The notes below the pieces were generated by a model. That model saw only the letters and a program-made list of their open reading frames with translations. It had not been told where the DNA came from and did no database searches. A stretch of 64,000 bases of DNA, from the NCBI GenBank assembly GCA_930989535.1, contig CAKNLK010000002.1, forward strand, positions 1 to 64,000, read 5' to 3'. The position numbers and the translations under genes were made by a program. How positions within the stretch are numbered: the first letter of the stretch is position 1; every line of letters starts with the position of its first letter. The DNA is from an uncultured Clostridia bacterium. GTDB taxonomy: Bacteria > Bacillota > Clostridia > Christensenellales > Borkfalkiaceae. Positions 34,911-43,322 of the stretch are shown here, in pieces.

Positions 34911-36360
34911 AGAAGTTCTGCGCATCTATCAGAAGGTTTACGATTATCTGGATGATTTCAACATCTACGAAGTGCGCAATATAGCCCGCGCGTTCGGGGT
35001 GAACGCCCCGACGACGGCAAAAAAGAAGGATTTGATTCTCACCGCGATTCGCGTGGGGGCGGGCATCTCCGAGCCGGGGCCGCGCAGCAACAAGGGCGCG
35101 CGCGTAAAGGCGAGCGACGCTCCTCCCGAGCGCATCGCCGCCGTCCGCTCTCTTTTGACCGAGTGCAACCGCGAACTGACGTATGTGGGCGCGGCGCAGC
35201 CTCCGGTAGAGCTGCGCTTCCGCGATTCGGAGGAGACCGGCCGGGAATACGGCTACGGCGATTCCTGCGCTTCGGGCGTTTTGGAAATCGGCAGGCAGGG
35301 GCACGGCTTTCTGCGCGGGAAGTCTTTCCTTCCCGGCGAGGGAGACGCAATCGTCTCCGATAAACTCATCGAGCGCTATCGCCTGCGCGACGGGGATATC
35401 GTCGGCTGTTACGTCGCCAAGGATGGCAATTCCGCGCCGGAAGCGGTGCAGATAGCGTCAATCAACGGCGACGCGCCCGTTTTTGTCGAGCGCAAAAAAT
35501 TTGACGAAATACCCGTCCTGTATCCCGAAGAGCGTTTTTCGCTCGGGCAGGGCGGCTGCCTGTTCCTCCGCGCGGCGGATATCGTCTGTCCCGTCTGCCG
35601 GGGGCAGCGCGGCATCCTGTACGCGCCCGCGGGTTCGGGCAGGACGGCGTTTTTCCGCGAAGCGGCGCACGCCTTTTTGAATTTTTATCCGGAAACGAAA
35701 CTTATCATGGTTCTGCTCGACCTTCGCCCGGAGGAGCTGACGGAGGCGGAGGAACTCGGCGGCGCGGCCGTGATTGCGGCTTCCTTTGAGGATGCGCCCG
35801 CCCGCGCGGTGCAGGCGGCGCGCCTCGCCCTGGAACACGCCAAGCGCGTGGCGGAAGAGGGCGGCGACGCGGTGATTTTAATCGACTCGATTTCCGCGCT
35901 CGTCCGCGCGCTCTCGTACAGCACGCCCCCCTCGGGCGTCGCGACGGCGGGCGGCGTGGATTTGGCGGCGCTGGGCGCGGCCAAAAAGTTTTTCTCCTCG
36001 GCGCGGCGGCTGAAGGGCGCCGGCTCCGTCACCATTCTCGCGACCGCTCTGAAGGGGCGCGGCGTGGCGATGGATGCGGACGTGGGCGAGGATATCGGCG
36101 GCGTGGCAAATATGTTCGTCAATTTCGAGCGGGAGATTGCCGCCCGCGGCGTTTTTCCCGCCATCGATTTTTCCCGCTCGTACACGAAGCGGGCGGAAAG
36201 TTTCCAAACGGAGGAGGAGCAGCGCTGTGCCTTTGCCCTGCGGAACATCGCATCGGGCAAATTCGGCGCCGAACACGTGCGGGAGCTTCTCTCTAAAACG
36301 AAGACAAACGAGGAATTTATCGCGCGCAGCGACCTTTGGTCGGGCGCGGTGAAGGAATAA
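34900..36360 (+). CDS. Rho-like protein with degenerate ATPase site
   Basis: A 486-residue homologue of transcription terminator Rho. The SAP-like Rho N domain is at about 1-50 and an OB/cold-shock RNA-binding region at about 120-200. The RecA-type core has GQRGILYAPAGSGRTAFF (about 235-252), VLLDLRPEELTEA, DAVILIDSIS (Asp 329), GGVDLAALGAAKKFFSSARR and FVNFEREIAARGVFPAID. Compared with E. coli Rho, the P-loop lysine is Arg 248 and the catalytic Glu 211 is Leu 275; the Walker B Asp and arginine finger are kept. It may be an ATPase-dead paralogue, or this lineage's only Rho. It overlaps the hydrolase gene by 11 nt. Confidence 0.85.
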   Translation: MEDKEVLRIYQKVYDYLDDFNIYEVRNIARAFGVNAPTTAKKKDLILTAIRVGAGISEPGPRSNKGARVKASDAPPERIAAVRSLLTECNRELTYVGAAQPPVELRFRDSEETGREYGYGDSCASGVLEIGRQGHGFLRGKSFLPGEGDAIVSDKLIERYRLRDGDIVGCYVAKDGNSAPEAVQIASINGDAPVFVERKKFDEIPVLYPEERFSLGQGGCLFLRAADIVCPVCRGQRGILYAPAGSGRTAFFREAAHAFLNFYPETKLIMVLLDLRPEELTEAEELGGAAVIAASFEDAPARAVQAARLALEHAKRVAEEGGDAVILIDSISALVRALSYSTPPSGVATAGGVDLAALGAAKKFFSSARRLKGAGSVTILATALKGRGVAMDADVGEDIGGVANMFVNFEREIAARGVFPAIDFSRSYTKRAESFQTEEEQRCAFALRNIASGKFGAEHVRELLSKTKTNEEFIARSDLWSGAVKE

Positions 36361-36366
36361 AGAGGT

Positions 36367-37308
36367 ATGAAGTACGGCATCGGAATTTCATTCGACGGCG
36401 CGCTTGCGCGCGCCGGGCTGTTCGATAGGAGCGGCAAGCTCGTCGCGCGCGCTTCGGCTGAATTTTCGGGGGAGGGGCGCGCGGAGGCGGCGGAAAAGCT
36501 CGCCGAACTCGCGCAGTCCCTCGGCGCCCGTACCGGCAAGCGGGCGGAAACGCTCGGCCTGTGCGTCCCCGCCGCCGTCGACGGCGCGAGCGGGGAAATT
36601 TTGCGCTGGGACGGGGCTCCCGATATGGTCGGCCCGTGGAGGCGCGAACTTTCCCGCAGGCTCGGCATGCCGGTGCAGCTCGCGGGCTGCGGGAACGCGG
36701 CGGCCCTCGCGGAGGCGCGCTTCGGCGCGGGGAAAAAGTACGAAAGTTTGGTTTACCTCTCGCTCGGCGCGGCAGTCCGCTGCGGCGCCGTCTGCGGCGG
36801 GGAAATCTTCGAAGGCTTCGGCGCCGGCGGCGTGGCCGCGGAGCACATGTCCGTCGAAGTCGGCGGAGTGCCCTGCGCCTGCGGCCGTCGGGGCTGCTTC
36901 GGGCAGTATGTATCGGGCGCTGCGCTCGTCCGCGATACCAAGCGCGCCATGTTCGAGAATAAGAACAGCGCGCTGTGGCGGCTCGCGGGAGACGCGGATG
37001 GCGTTACCGCCGATACGGCGTTCGAGGCCGCGCGCGGGGGGGACGCCGCCGCGCAGAAAGTCGTCAAAAATTACATATTCTATTTGAGCGAGGGCATACT
37101 CAACCTCGCCAACCTCCTGCATCCGCAGGCAATCGTCGTCGGCGGCGAAATCGCGCGGGAGGGGGAGTACCTCCTCGAACCGCTGCGCAAGTACGTGGGC
37201 GAGCGGCTGTATGTCGGCTGCGACAGCGCGCCGTTTGCGATAGTCCGCGCGGCGCTGGGAGAAGAAGACGCTCTCATTCTCGGCGCGTTCGCGCTCGCAC
37301 TGCTGTAA
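36367..37308 (+). CDS. ROK-family protein with degenerate kinase site
   Basis: A 313-residue ROK (sugar kinase/repressor) fold protein without a DNA-binding domain. The zinc motif C-A-C-GRRG-C (about 170-177) and the C-terminal LNLANLLHPQAIVVGGEI are clear. Three catalytic elements are altered: the N-terminal DxGGT loop reads SFDGALA, the ENDAN motif with the catalytic Asp reads GCGN (Cys 108), and the GTGVGGG phosphate loop reads GAAVRCG. It is therefore unlikely to phosphorylate sugars. A scaffold or ligand-sensing role is possible. It starts 6 nt after the Rho-like gene. Confidence 0.82.
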   Translation: MKYGIGISFDGALARAGLFDRSGKLVARASAEFSGEGRAEAAEKLAELAQSLGARTGKRAETLGLCVPAAVDGASGEILRWDGAPDMVGPWRRELSRRLGMPVQLAGCGNAAALAEARFGAGKKYESLVYLSLGAAVRCGAVCGGEIFEGFGAGGVAAEHMSVEVGGVPCACGRRGCFGQYVSGAALVRDTKRAMFENKNSALWRLAGDADGVTADTAFEAARGGDAAAQKVVKNYIFYLSEGILNLANLLHPQAIVVGGEIAREGEYLLEPLRKYVGERLYVGCDSAPFAIVRAALGEEDALILGAFALALL

Positions 37309-37472
37309 AGCGATGCCTGCCGGCGGTGCTGTATTTCTTTTCTGCTCAAATTTCATAGACAAAATTGCTGTTTTTGTCGCTTTTGTTGCGATTTGCCTGC
37401 GCGGGGCGCAAGAATGGAAAAAATTTTCCGATTGCCGGGTTGCCCGCCTGCGGCGGGCGCGCATGAATACGG

Positions 37473-38555
37473 ATGGATAAAAATCTCTATTCCGCGGCGG
37501 CGGGTGCCGTGCGCGGCGGAAAAAGAAAGAAAAATAGGATTCGCGCGGCGGTCGCTCTGGCGCTTGCGGCGGTTTTCCTCGTGCTCGTGCTCGTCGATTT
37601 GTTCGCGTTTCCGCTCGAGTATCTCTGGGCGTTCGCCTATGCGCCGGATATTCCGCCGCGGGGCGATGGGGAACTTCGCGTCCATTTTGTCGACGTGGGG
37701 CAGGGCGATTGTACCATCGTCGAATTTCCCGACGGAAAGAGCATGATTGTGGACGGCGGCGACGGGAGCGAGGAGACGCGCATGCGCGCCATCGGCTATT
37801 GCCGCGCGCTCGGCATCGATGCTTTCGATACCGCCGTTCTCACGCACACCGATGCCGACCACGCGGGCGGCTTGGACGATGTTTTGAACTGCTTCGGCGC
37901 GAAGCTCGTCTATTCGCCCTTTTTGAATGGGCGGGAAGGGGATACCGCCTTTGCCGCATTTTTGAAAGCGGCGGAGGATGCGGGCGCGGAAGTGCGCCTG
38001 TCGCAGATGTTCGAGGCTGGCGTATCCCGCACGCAGGAAAATTTTTATTATTGGATGATGCTCTCGCCCTTCTCTTCCGAAATCGCGGACTTACCCGCCG
38101 GCTCGGAGGAGGAGAGCACGAACGATTTGTCGGCGGTAATTTACCTCGAATACGCGGGGCGCGCTCTGCTGTTGACGGGCGACGCGTCCGCCGCGGTGGA
38201 GGACAGGCTCGTTGACGCCTATGCGGCTACGGGCAGCGCCGCCTTCGAATGGGCGGAGCAAGCGCCCTGGGGCGACGTGCTCCTCTGCCCGAAGCTGGAA
38301 GAGCTCGATTTTCTCAAGGCAGGGCATCACGGCAGCGGCAATTCGACGGGCGAAGCGCTCGCGAAGCTGTGCCGCCCGCAAAATCTCTTCGTCAGCTGCG
38401 GCGCGGGCAACGGTTACGGTCACCCGAGCCTTGCCTGCATCGGCAACGTGCTCGCGGCGAATCCGCGTGCGGAAATTTACCGCACCGACGAGCTGGGCAG
38501 CATCATGCTCACCGTCAAAGCGGACGGAGCGTATTCCGTCGGCTGTGTCGGCTGA
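37473..38555 (+). CDS. ComEC/Rec2-like MBL hydrolase with membrane anchor
   Basis: A 360-residue protein. A basic N-terminus (GGKRKKNRIR) and one membrane helix (about 24-46) anchor an extracytoplasmic metallo-beta-lactamase domain resembling the C-terminal domain of ComEC: VHFVDVGQGDCTIVEF, HTDADHAGGLDD (metal ligands), LLLTGDAS and KAGHHGSGNST. It lacks the competence pore, so it is a free-standing ComEC-type nuclease or phosphodiesterase. The ribosome site is weak, and the 164-bp gap before it shows no clear promoter. Confidence 0.83.
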   Translation: MDKNLYSAAAGAVRGGKRKKNRIRAAVALALAAVFLVLVLVDLFAFPLEYLWAFAYAPDIPPRGDGELRVHFVDVGQGDCTIVEFPDGKSMIVDGGDGSEETRMRAIGYCRALGIDAFDTAVLTHTDADHAGGLDDVLNCFGAKLVYSPFLNGREGDTAFAAFLKAAEDAGAEVRLSQMFEAGVSRTQENFYYWMMLSPFSSEIADLPAGSEEESTNDLSAVIYLEYAGRALLLTGDASAAVEDRLVDAYAATGSAAFEWAEQAPWGDVLLCPKLEELDFLKAGHHGSGNSTGEALAKLCRPQNLFVSCGAGNGYGHPSLACIGNVLAANPRAEIYRTDELGSIMLTVKADGAYSVGCVG

Positions 38556-38665
38556 ATCCGGACAGATTTCGGGTGCAACGGACTGCGCTTTGCGGCGGCA
38601 AATCCCTGTCGGTGCCGGGCGGGCGCAATCAATCGGTTATCAATTTTTTAACGGAGTTGAAATAT

Positions 38666-39796
38666 ATGATTCAATGGACGACGAGCGGCGAGTCGCACGG
38701 AAGGGCGCTCACCGCAATCATCGAAGGGCTTCCCTCCAACCTCCCCGTAGACGTGGAGGAAATCAACCGCTACCTCGCCCTGCGGCAGGGCGGCTACGGG
38801 CGCGGCGCGCGGCAGAAAATCGAAACAGACCGCGTGCAGATTCTGTCGGGCGTGCGCAACAAACTCACCCTCGGCAGCCCCGTGTGCCTGATGGTGGAAA
38901 ATAAGGACTACGCCAATTGGGAAGCATATATGTCTCCCTACGGCGCGGATGTGTCCGCGCGTCGGCTCACGCGCGTGCGCCCGGGGCATGCCGACCTTTC
39001 GGGCGTCCTCAAATACGACCAGACGGACGCGCGCAACATTCTGGAGCGCGCCTCCGCGCGCGAAACGGCGGTGCGCGTCGCGGCGGGCACCCTCGCGCGC
39101 ATGTTCCTGCGCGAACTGGGCATCGAAGTAGGGGGGTATGTGCGCTCCGTCGCCGGCATTTCCGACGATAGGGAATACACCTTCGAGCAGCTCGCAAACG
39201 TCAAGGAATCCGAATTATTCATGCCCGACGCGGCGCTGTGCGAGCGCGCGAAGGCGGAAATCGACGCCATCAAGGAGGACAAGGACACGGCGGGCGGCAT
39301 CGTCGAAATCCGCGTCAAGGGCTTAAAGAGCGGCTTCGGCAGCTGCATGTCCTACGGCGGAAAGCTGGACGGGCACCTCGCGGGTGCGGTGATGGGCATC
39401 CAGGCAATCAAGGGCGTCGAAATCGGCCTCGGCTTTGAAGCGGCGCGCCGCCGCGGCAGCGCCGTGCACGACGAAATCTTTAACGAAAACGGAAAGTTCG
39501 TCCGCAAGACCAACAACGCGGGCGGCATCGAGGGGGGCATGTCCAACGGCGAGGAAATCATCCTCCGCGCCGCCATGAAGCCCATCCCCACCCTCATGCG
39601 CGGGCTGAATACCGTCAACTTCGATACGGGGGAGGCGTGCCGCGCCGCCACCGAGCGCAGCGACGTCTGCTCGATTTGCGCCTGCGAAATCATCGTCGAA
39701 AGCACAGTTTGCTTCGCGCTCGCGCAGAAAGTGCAGGAGCGCCTGGGCGGCGACAATATGGCGGAAATCAAGGCCAGATACGCGCTTTTACCCTAA
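38666..39796 (+). CDS. aroC: Chorismate synthase
   Basis: A 376-residue FMN-dependent enzyme converting EPSP to chorismate, the last shikimate step. Motifs: TSGESHGRALTAIIEGLP at the start, RVRPGHADLSGVLKYDQTDARNILERASARETA (about 95-130), and GGIEGGMSNGEEI with RAAMKPIPT near 290. It is full length. ATG 38666 follows ACGGAG. It is first of aroC-aroB-aroA; aroB starts 20 nt downstream. Confidence 0.96.
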   Translation: MIQWTTSGESHGRALTAIIEGLPSNLPVDVEEINRYLALRQGGYGRGARQKIETDRVQILSGVRNKLTLGSPVCLMVENKDYANWEAYMSPYGADVSARRLTRVRPGHADLSGVLKYDQTDARNILERASARETAVRVAAGTLARMFLRELGIEVGGYVRSVAGISDDREYTFEQLANVKESELFMPDAALCERAKAEIDAIKEDKDTAGGIVEIRVKGLKSGFGSCMSYGGKLDGHLAGAVMGIQAIKGVEIGLGFEAARRRGSAVHDEIFNENGKFVRKTNNAGGIEGGMSNGEEIILRAAMKPIPTLMRGLNTVNFDTGEACRAATERSDVCSICACEIIVESTVCFALAQKVQERLGGDNMAEIKARYALLP

Positions 39797-39816
39797 ATTA
39801 TGCGAGGCATAGTACT

Positions 39817-40869
39817 ATGCAGACCATTCAGTTAAACACAAAATCCCGCCCGAGTACCGTATTTTGCGGCGGAGGCGCGCTGGATGCGGCCGCGGAGTTT
39901 CTGCGCGGAAAGGACGTTTTCGTCGTCACCGATTCCAACGTGTACCGCCTGTACAAGGAGCTCATCGCGGAAAAGTTCGCGGGCGGTTTATGCGTCGTGC
40001 CCGCGGGCGAGCGGCACAAGAACCGCAACACACTGTTTAAAATTTTGGATAGCATGCTCGATGCCCGCCTGCATCGCTCCTCCGTCGTCGTGGCGCTGGG
40101 CGGGGGCGTCGTCGGGGACATGGCGGGCTTTGCCGCCGCGCTGTACATGCGCGGCACCCGCCTCGTGCAGCTTCCGACGACCTTGCTCGCGCAGGTAGAC
40201 AGCTCCGTCGGCGGCAAGACGGCCATCGACTACCGCGGCGTAAAGAACGTGCTCGGCGCCTTCTATCAACCCGAGCGCGTGTACTGCGACCCGCTCTTTT
40301 TTAAGACTTTGCCGCCGCGCGAAATCAAGTGCGGCTTGGGCGAAATTGTCAAGACGGGTGTGCTCGACGCGGCCGTCGGTGACAGGATAAAGCAGAACGC
40401 GAATAAACTGCGCGGCCTTGCATTTTTGCACGAGCTCGCGGCGGACTGCGTGCGCTTCAAGGCGCGCATCGTCGAGCAGGACGAAACGGAGCGAGGAGGC
40501 CTGCGAAAGTGCCTGAACATGGGGCACACCACCGGCCACGCGCTCGAACTTTTATACGGCCGCCGCTCGCACGGGGAGTACGTGCTCATCGGCATGTGGC
40601 TGGAAAGTTACATCGCCGAAGGGGAGGGCGTGTGCTCGCATGAATATGCGGAGGAGGTGCGCAAAATGGTCGCCCTCGCCGAGCCGCGCATCCCGCGCTT
40701 CGCTTCCCCCGAGGAGTGCATCCGCTTTGCATTGCTCGATAAAAAGAACGAGGAGAAGGACAAAATTTCCTTCATCCTGCCCAAGGCGCGCGGCGAGTAC
40801 GCCGAATATTCCCTCACGGCGGCGCGCTTTGCGGAGTATTTGAAACTGTTGCAGGAGAATCGCGCATGA
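39817..40869 (+). CDS. aroB: 3-Dehydroquinate synthase
   Basis: A 350-residue NAD- and zinc-dependent cyclase converting DAHP to 3-dehydroquinate. Motifs: VVALGGGVVGDMAGFAAALYMRG (NAD loop), LPTTLLAQVDSSVGGKTAID, GLGEIVKTG (metal Glu) and LNMGHTTGHALEL (metal His), all intact. ATG 39817 has GCGAGG upstream. It overlaps aroA by 4 nt. Confidence 0.95.
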   Translation: MQTIQLNTKSRPSTVFCGGGALDAAAEFLRGKDVFVVTDSNVYRLYKELIAEKFAGGLCVVPAGERHKNRNTLFKILDSMLDARLHRSSVVVALGGGVVGDMAGFAAALYMRGTRLVQLPTTLLAQVDSSVGGKTAIDYRGVKNVLGAFYQPERVYCDPLFFKTLPPREIKCGLGEIVKTGVLDAAVGDRIKQNANKLRGLAFLHELAADCVRFKARIVEQDETERGGLRKCLNMGHTTGHALELLYGRRSHGEYVLIGMWLESYIAEGEGVCSHEYAEEVRKMVALAEPRIPRFASPEECIRFALLDKKNEEKDKISFILPKARGEYAEYSLTAARFAEYLKLLQENRA

Positions 40870-42119
40870 AGATAGCCCCTTGCAGACAATTTTCGGGAGA
40901 GTTTATTATCCCCGGCGATAAATCCATCACCCACCGCGCCGTCATGTTCAACGCGGCGGCGGAGGGCGAGGCGCTCGTCACGAACGCCCTGCTCGGCGAG
41001 GACTGCCTTTCCACCGCCTCCTGCATGCGCGCCCTCGGCGCCGAAGTCGCGGTGGAGGGGAACTGTATCCGCGTAAAGGGTACGCGCAGATTCCGAAGCG
41101 CCGATTTATACTGCGGCAACAGCGGCACCACGATGCGCCTTTTGATGGGATTGGTTTCGGGCAGGGGAGTGAACGCGCGGCTGACGGGCGACGATTCCCT
41201 TTCCCGCCGTCCCATGGAGCGCGTCGCCGCGCCCCTGCGCATTTTGGGCGCCGATATCCGCACGCAGAACGGCTGTGCGCCCGTTGAAATTGTGGCGGCA
41301 AGGCTTTGCGGCGCGCGGGTGGATACCAAGGTCGCCAGCGCGCAGGTCAAGAGCGCAGTCATCTTGGCGGCGCTCGGCGCGACGGGCGAAACGCTCGTGC
41401 ACGAGGATATCAAGACGCGCGACCACACCGAGCGCATGCTCGCAGCCATGGGCGCGGACATCCGCGTCGCGGGTACCGACGTATTTGTCGGAGAAAGCGA
41501 ACTGACCGCCATGGACGTAGAGGTACCCGGCGACATTTCGAGCGCGGCGTACTTTCTGGCGCTGGGCGCATTGCGGGGCGAGGTGCTGTGCAAAAATGTG
41601 GGCGTGAACCCCACCCGCACGGGCATTTTGGAGGCGTTCTCGCGCATGAACGTGCGCTATTCCCTCGAAAACGAGCGCACCGTCTGCGGCGAGCCGGTCG
41701 CCGACATCCGCGTCCGGAAATCCGACTTGAAGGCAATCGAACTTTCGCGCGAAATCATGCCCGCGCTCATCGACGAACTGCCCGTCATCGCGCTCCTGTG
41801 CGCGTTCGCGGAGGGGGAAAGCCGCATCACGGGCGCGGAGGAACTAAAAGTTAAAGAGAGCGACCGCATCCGCACCACGGCGGAACTGATTAACGGTCTG
41901 GGCGGCGACTGCACGCCGACGGACGACGGCTTTATCATCCGAGGCAGGGAGAGCCTGCGGGGCGGCAGCGTACAGCCGCACGGCGACCACCGCATCGCGA
42001 TGAGCGGCGCAATCGGGCTTGCGGCGAGCGAGCGCGGCGGCGAAATTTTCGGCGCGGAGTGCGCGGATATCTCGTTTCCGAATTTTTATGAGATGTTATG
42101 TGCTCACTTTTTCTTTTGA
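40866..42119 (+). CDS. aroA: EPSP synthase
   Basis: A 417-residue enzyme joining shikimate-3-phosphate and PEP. Motifs: IPGDKSITHRAVMF (about 15-28), LYCGNSGTTMRLLMG (about 80-94), DDSLSRRPMERV, LKVKESDRI and PHGDHRIAMS near 378. The last residues (CAHFFF, then stop) lie inside structured element copy 3: coding from about 42103 is element sequence and the stop TGA falls at the end of its stem 1 5' strand. The native end was therefore probably replaced. It is coupled to aroB by ATGA overlap. Confidence 0.95.
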   Translation: MKIAPCRQFSGEFIIPGDKSITHRAVMFNAAAEGEALVTNALLGEDCLSTASCMRALGAEVAVEGNCIRVKGTRRFRSADLYCGNSGTTMRLLMGLVSGRGVNARLTGDDSLSRRPMERVAAPLRILGADIRTQNGCAPVEIVAARLCGARVDTKVASAQVKSAVILAALGATGETLVHEDIKTRDHTERMLAAMGADIRVAGTDVFVGESELTAMDVEVPGDISSAAYFLALGALRGEVLCKNVGVNPTRTGILEAFSRMNVRYSLENERTVCGEPVADIRVRKSDLKAIELSREIMPALIDELPVIALLCAFAEGESRITGAEELKVKESDRIRTTAELINGLGGDCTPTDDGFIIRGRESLRGGSVQPHGDHRIAMSGAIGLAASERGGEIFGAECADISFPNFYEMLCAHFFF

Positions 42120-42291
42120 GCTGACAAAAGAAAAAGTCGAGAGTTGAGGGGAAACCCGAGCGGCTTTCCCCTCACAGCGGCATTTTTAAGGGCACACATA
42201 TTATTTATTGCCGCTGTTTCACCCCTTCCGTAAGCCGAGGTATCGGCAAATGGGGGTGCGCCGCGCAAAAGCGTGGTTTTGCTTGCGCGAG
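42103..42291 (+). ncRNA. Structured repeat element, copy 3 (unknown family)
   Basis: Stem 1 pairs ACTTTTTCTTTTG (42106-42118) with CAAAAGAAAAAGT (42125-42137). Stem 2 pairs GAGGGGAAA (42146-42154) with TTTCCCCTC (42165-42173). Stem 3 pairs ACAGCGGCA (42174-42182) with TGCCGCTGT (42209-42217). Stem 4 pairs CACCCC (42220-42225) with GGGGTG (42253-42258) around CCGA/TCGG. Stem 5 pairs CGCGCAAAA (42262-42270) with TTTTGC-tt-GCGCG (42277-42289). It starts within the aroA 3' end. There are no T-runs suggesting simple terminators. Confidence 0.78.
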
Positions 42292-42309
42292 CAAATTTTA
42301 TTAAGCCAA

Positions 42310-42430
42310 ATCAGCGGGTGAAGGCTTGCAATTAAAATAATAGATAAAAGCCCCTAAAAACTGCAAGCCGAGGGTGGAAGCCCTGAAAATCTCGACTTTC
42401 CGCAGTGCCTTTGCACGCGGAAAGTGAGAG
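42310..42430 (-). ncRNA. Degenerate copy of the structured element on the - strand
   Basis: Read on the - strand, CTCACTTTCCGC/GCGGAAAGTCGAG (42428-42391) equals the stem 1 frame of copies 2 and 3 (CTCACTTT...AAAGTCGAG). It is followed by a stem 3-like GGCTTGCA/TGCAAGCC (42369-42362 with 42330-42323) whose loop has tttttagggg, then ttcaccc as in the stem 4 start. Stem 2 is reduced and stems 4-5 are lost where it meets copy 3 tail-to-tail. Together the two elements fill the aroA-aroE gap. Confidence 0.55.
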
Positions 42431-42447
42431 GAAAAAAGGAGTATTTT

Positions 42448-43254
42448 ATGAGTAAAGTATACAAAATGGGCGTCATCGGCAAGGACGTTTCCAAGTCAGA
42501 CAGCGCAAAGATGCACACCTTCGATTTTAAGGGGCTGGGCAGCGAATGCACCTTCGATTTGCTCTCCGTGGCGAAGGAGAATTTCGACGAGTACGCAAAA
42601 AAGCTCATCGCCGAATACGACGCCTTCTGCGTGACCATCCCGTACAAGCTGGACATCATCCCGTATCTCGATACAATCGTGGACGATGCGGAAACGTTCG
42701 GCGCGGTCAACGTCGTCAAGGATAAAATCGGCTACAACACCGACGGCGTGGGCTTTATGCTCATGCTGGAGATAAACGGAATCGAACCCGGGGGCAAAAA
42801 AGTGCTCGTGCTCGGCGCGGGCGGCGCGGGCAGGAGCGTCATCAAAAAGCTCGCCGACGCGGGCGCGGACGTGTACGCCTACGATATGCGCGCGGAAAAT
42901 CTGGACAATGTCTATCGGGATTTCGGATGTTTCACCCCGCTCAAAGCGCTCGAACCTGCCGATTACGATATCATCATCAACGCCACGGGCGTGGGCATGC
43001 ACAAAACGGAGGGCGTATCCCCCGTGGGCGAGGATATCCTTTCCCGCACCCGATACGCCATCGATCTCATTTACTACCCGCGCAAGAGCGAATTTCTGCG
43101 CATCGCCGAAAGCCTCGGCAAGCCCGTTTTAAACGGCGAGGGGATGCTCTTCTACCAGGCGTATTACGGCGACTGCATCGTGCTCGGCAGGCAGCCGAAG
43201 GCGGAAGAGGCGGCGCGCCTGTTCGCGGCGTACAGAGAGGTATACAAGGATTGA
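42448..43254 (+). CDS. aroE: Shikimate dehydrogenase
   Basis: A 268-residue enzyme reducing 3-dehydroshikimate to shikimate. The substrate domain holds GVIGKDVSKSDSAKMH and AFCVTIPYKLDI (the catalytic Lys about 67 in the V-T-I-P-Y-K segment). The Rossmann domain has VLVLGAGGAGRSVIKKL, and INATGVGMH follows. The usual S-x-S-x-P site and V-T-x-P-x-K are slightly varied (KSDSAK, VTIPYK). AAAAGGAG precedes ATG 42448. It starts the second half of the aro cluster. Confidence 0.92.
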   Translation: MSKVYKMGVIGKDVSKSDSAKMHTFDFKGLGSECTFDLLSVAKENFDEYAKKLIAEYDAFCVTIPYKLDIIPYLDTIVDDAETFGAVNVVKDKIGYNTDGVGFMLMLEINGIEPGGKKVLVLGAGGAGRSVIKKLADAGADVYAYDMRAENLDNVYRDFGCFTPLKALEPADYDIIINATGVGMHKTEGVSPVGEDILSRTRYAIDLIYYPRKSEFLRIAESLGKPVLNGEGMLFYQAYYGDCIVLGRQPKAEEAARLFAAYREVYKD

Positions 43255-43322
43255 ACGGCGTCCCCGCCGAAAAAACGCGGCGCGCCGAACGGCTTATATA
43301 GCAGCAAAAGGAGGATACGAGG

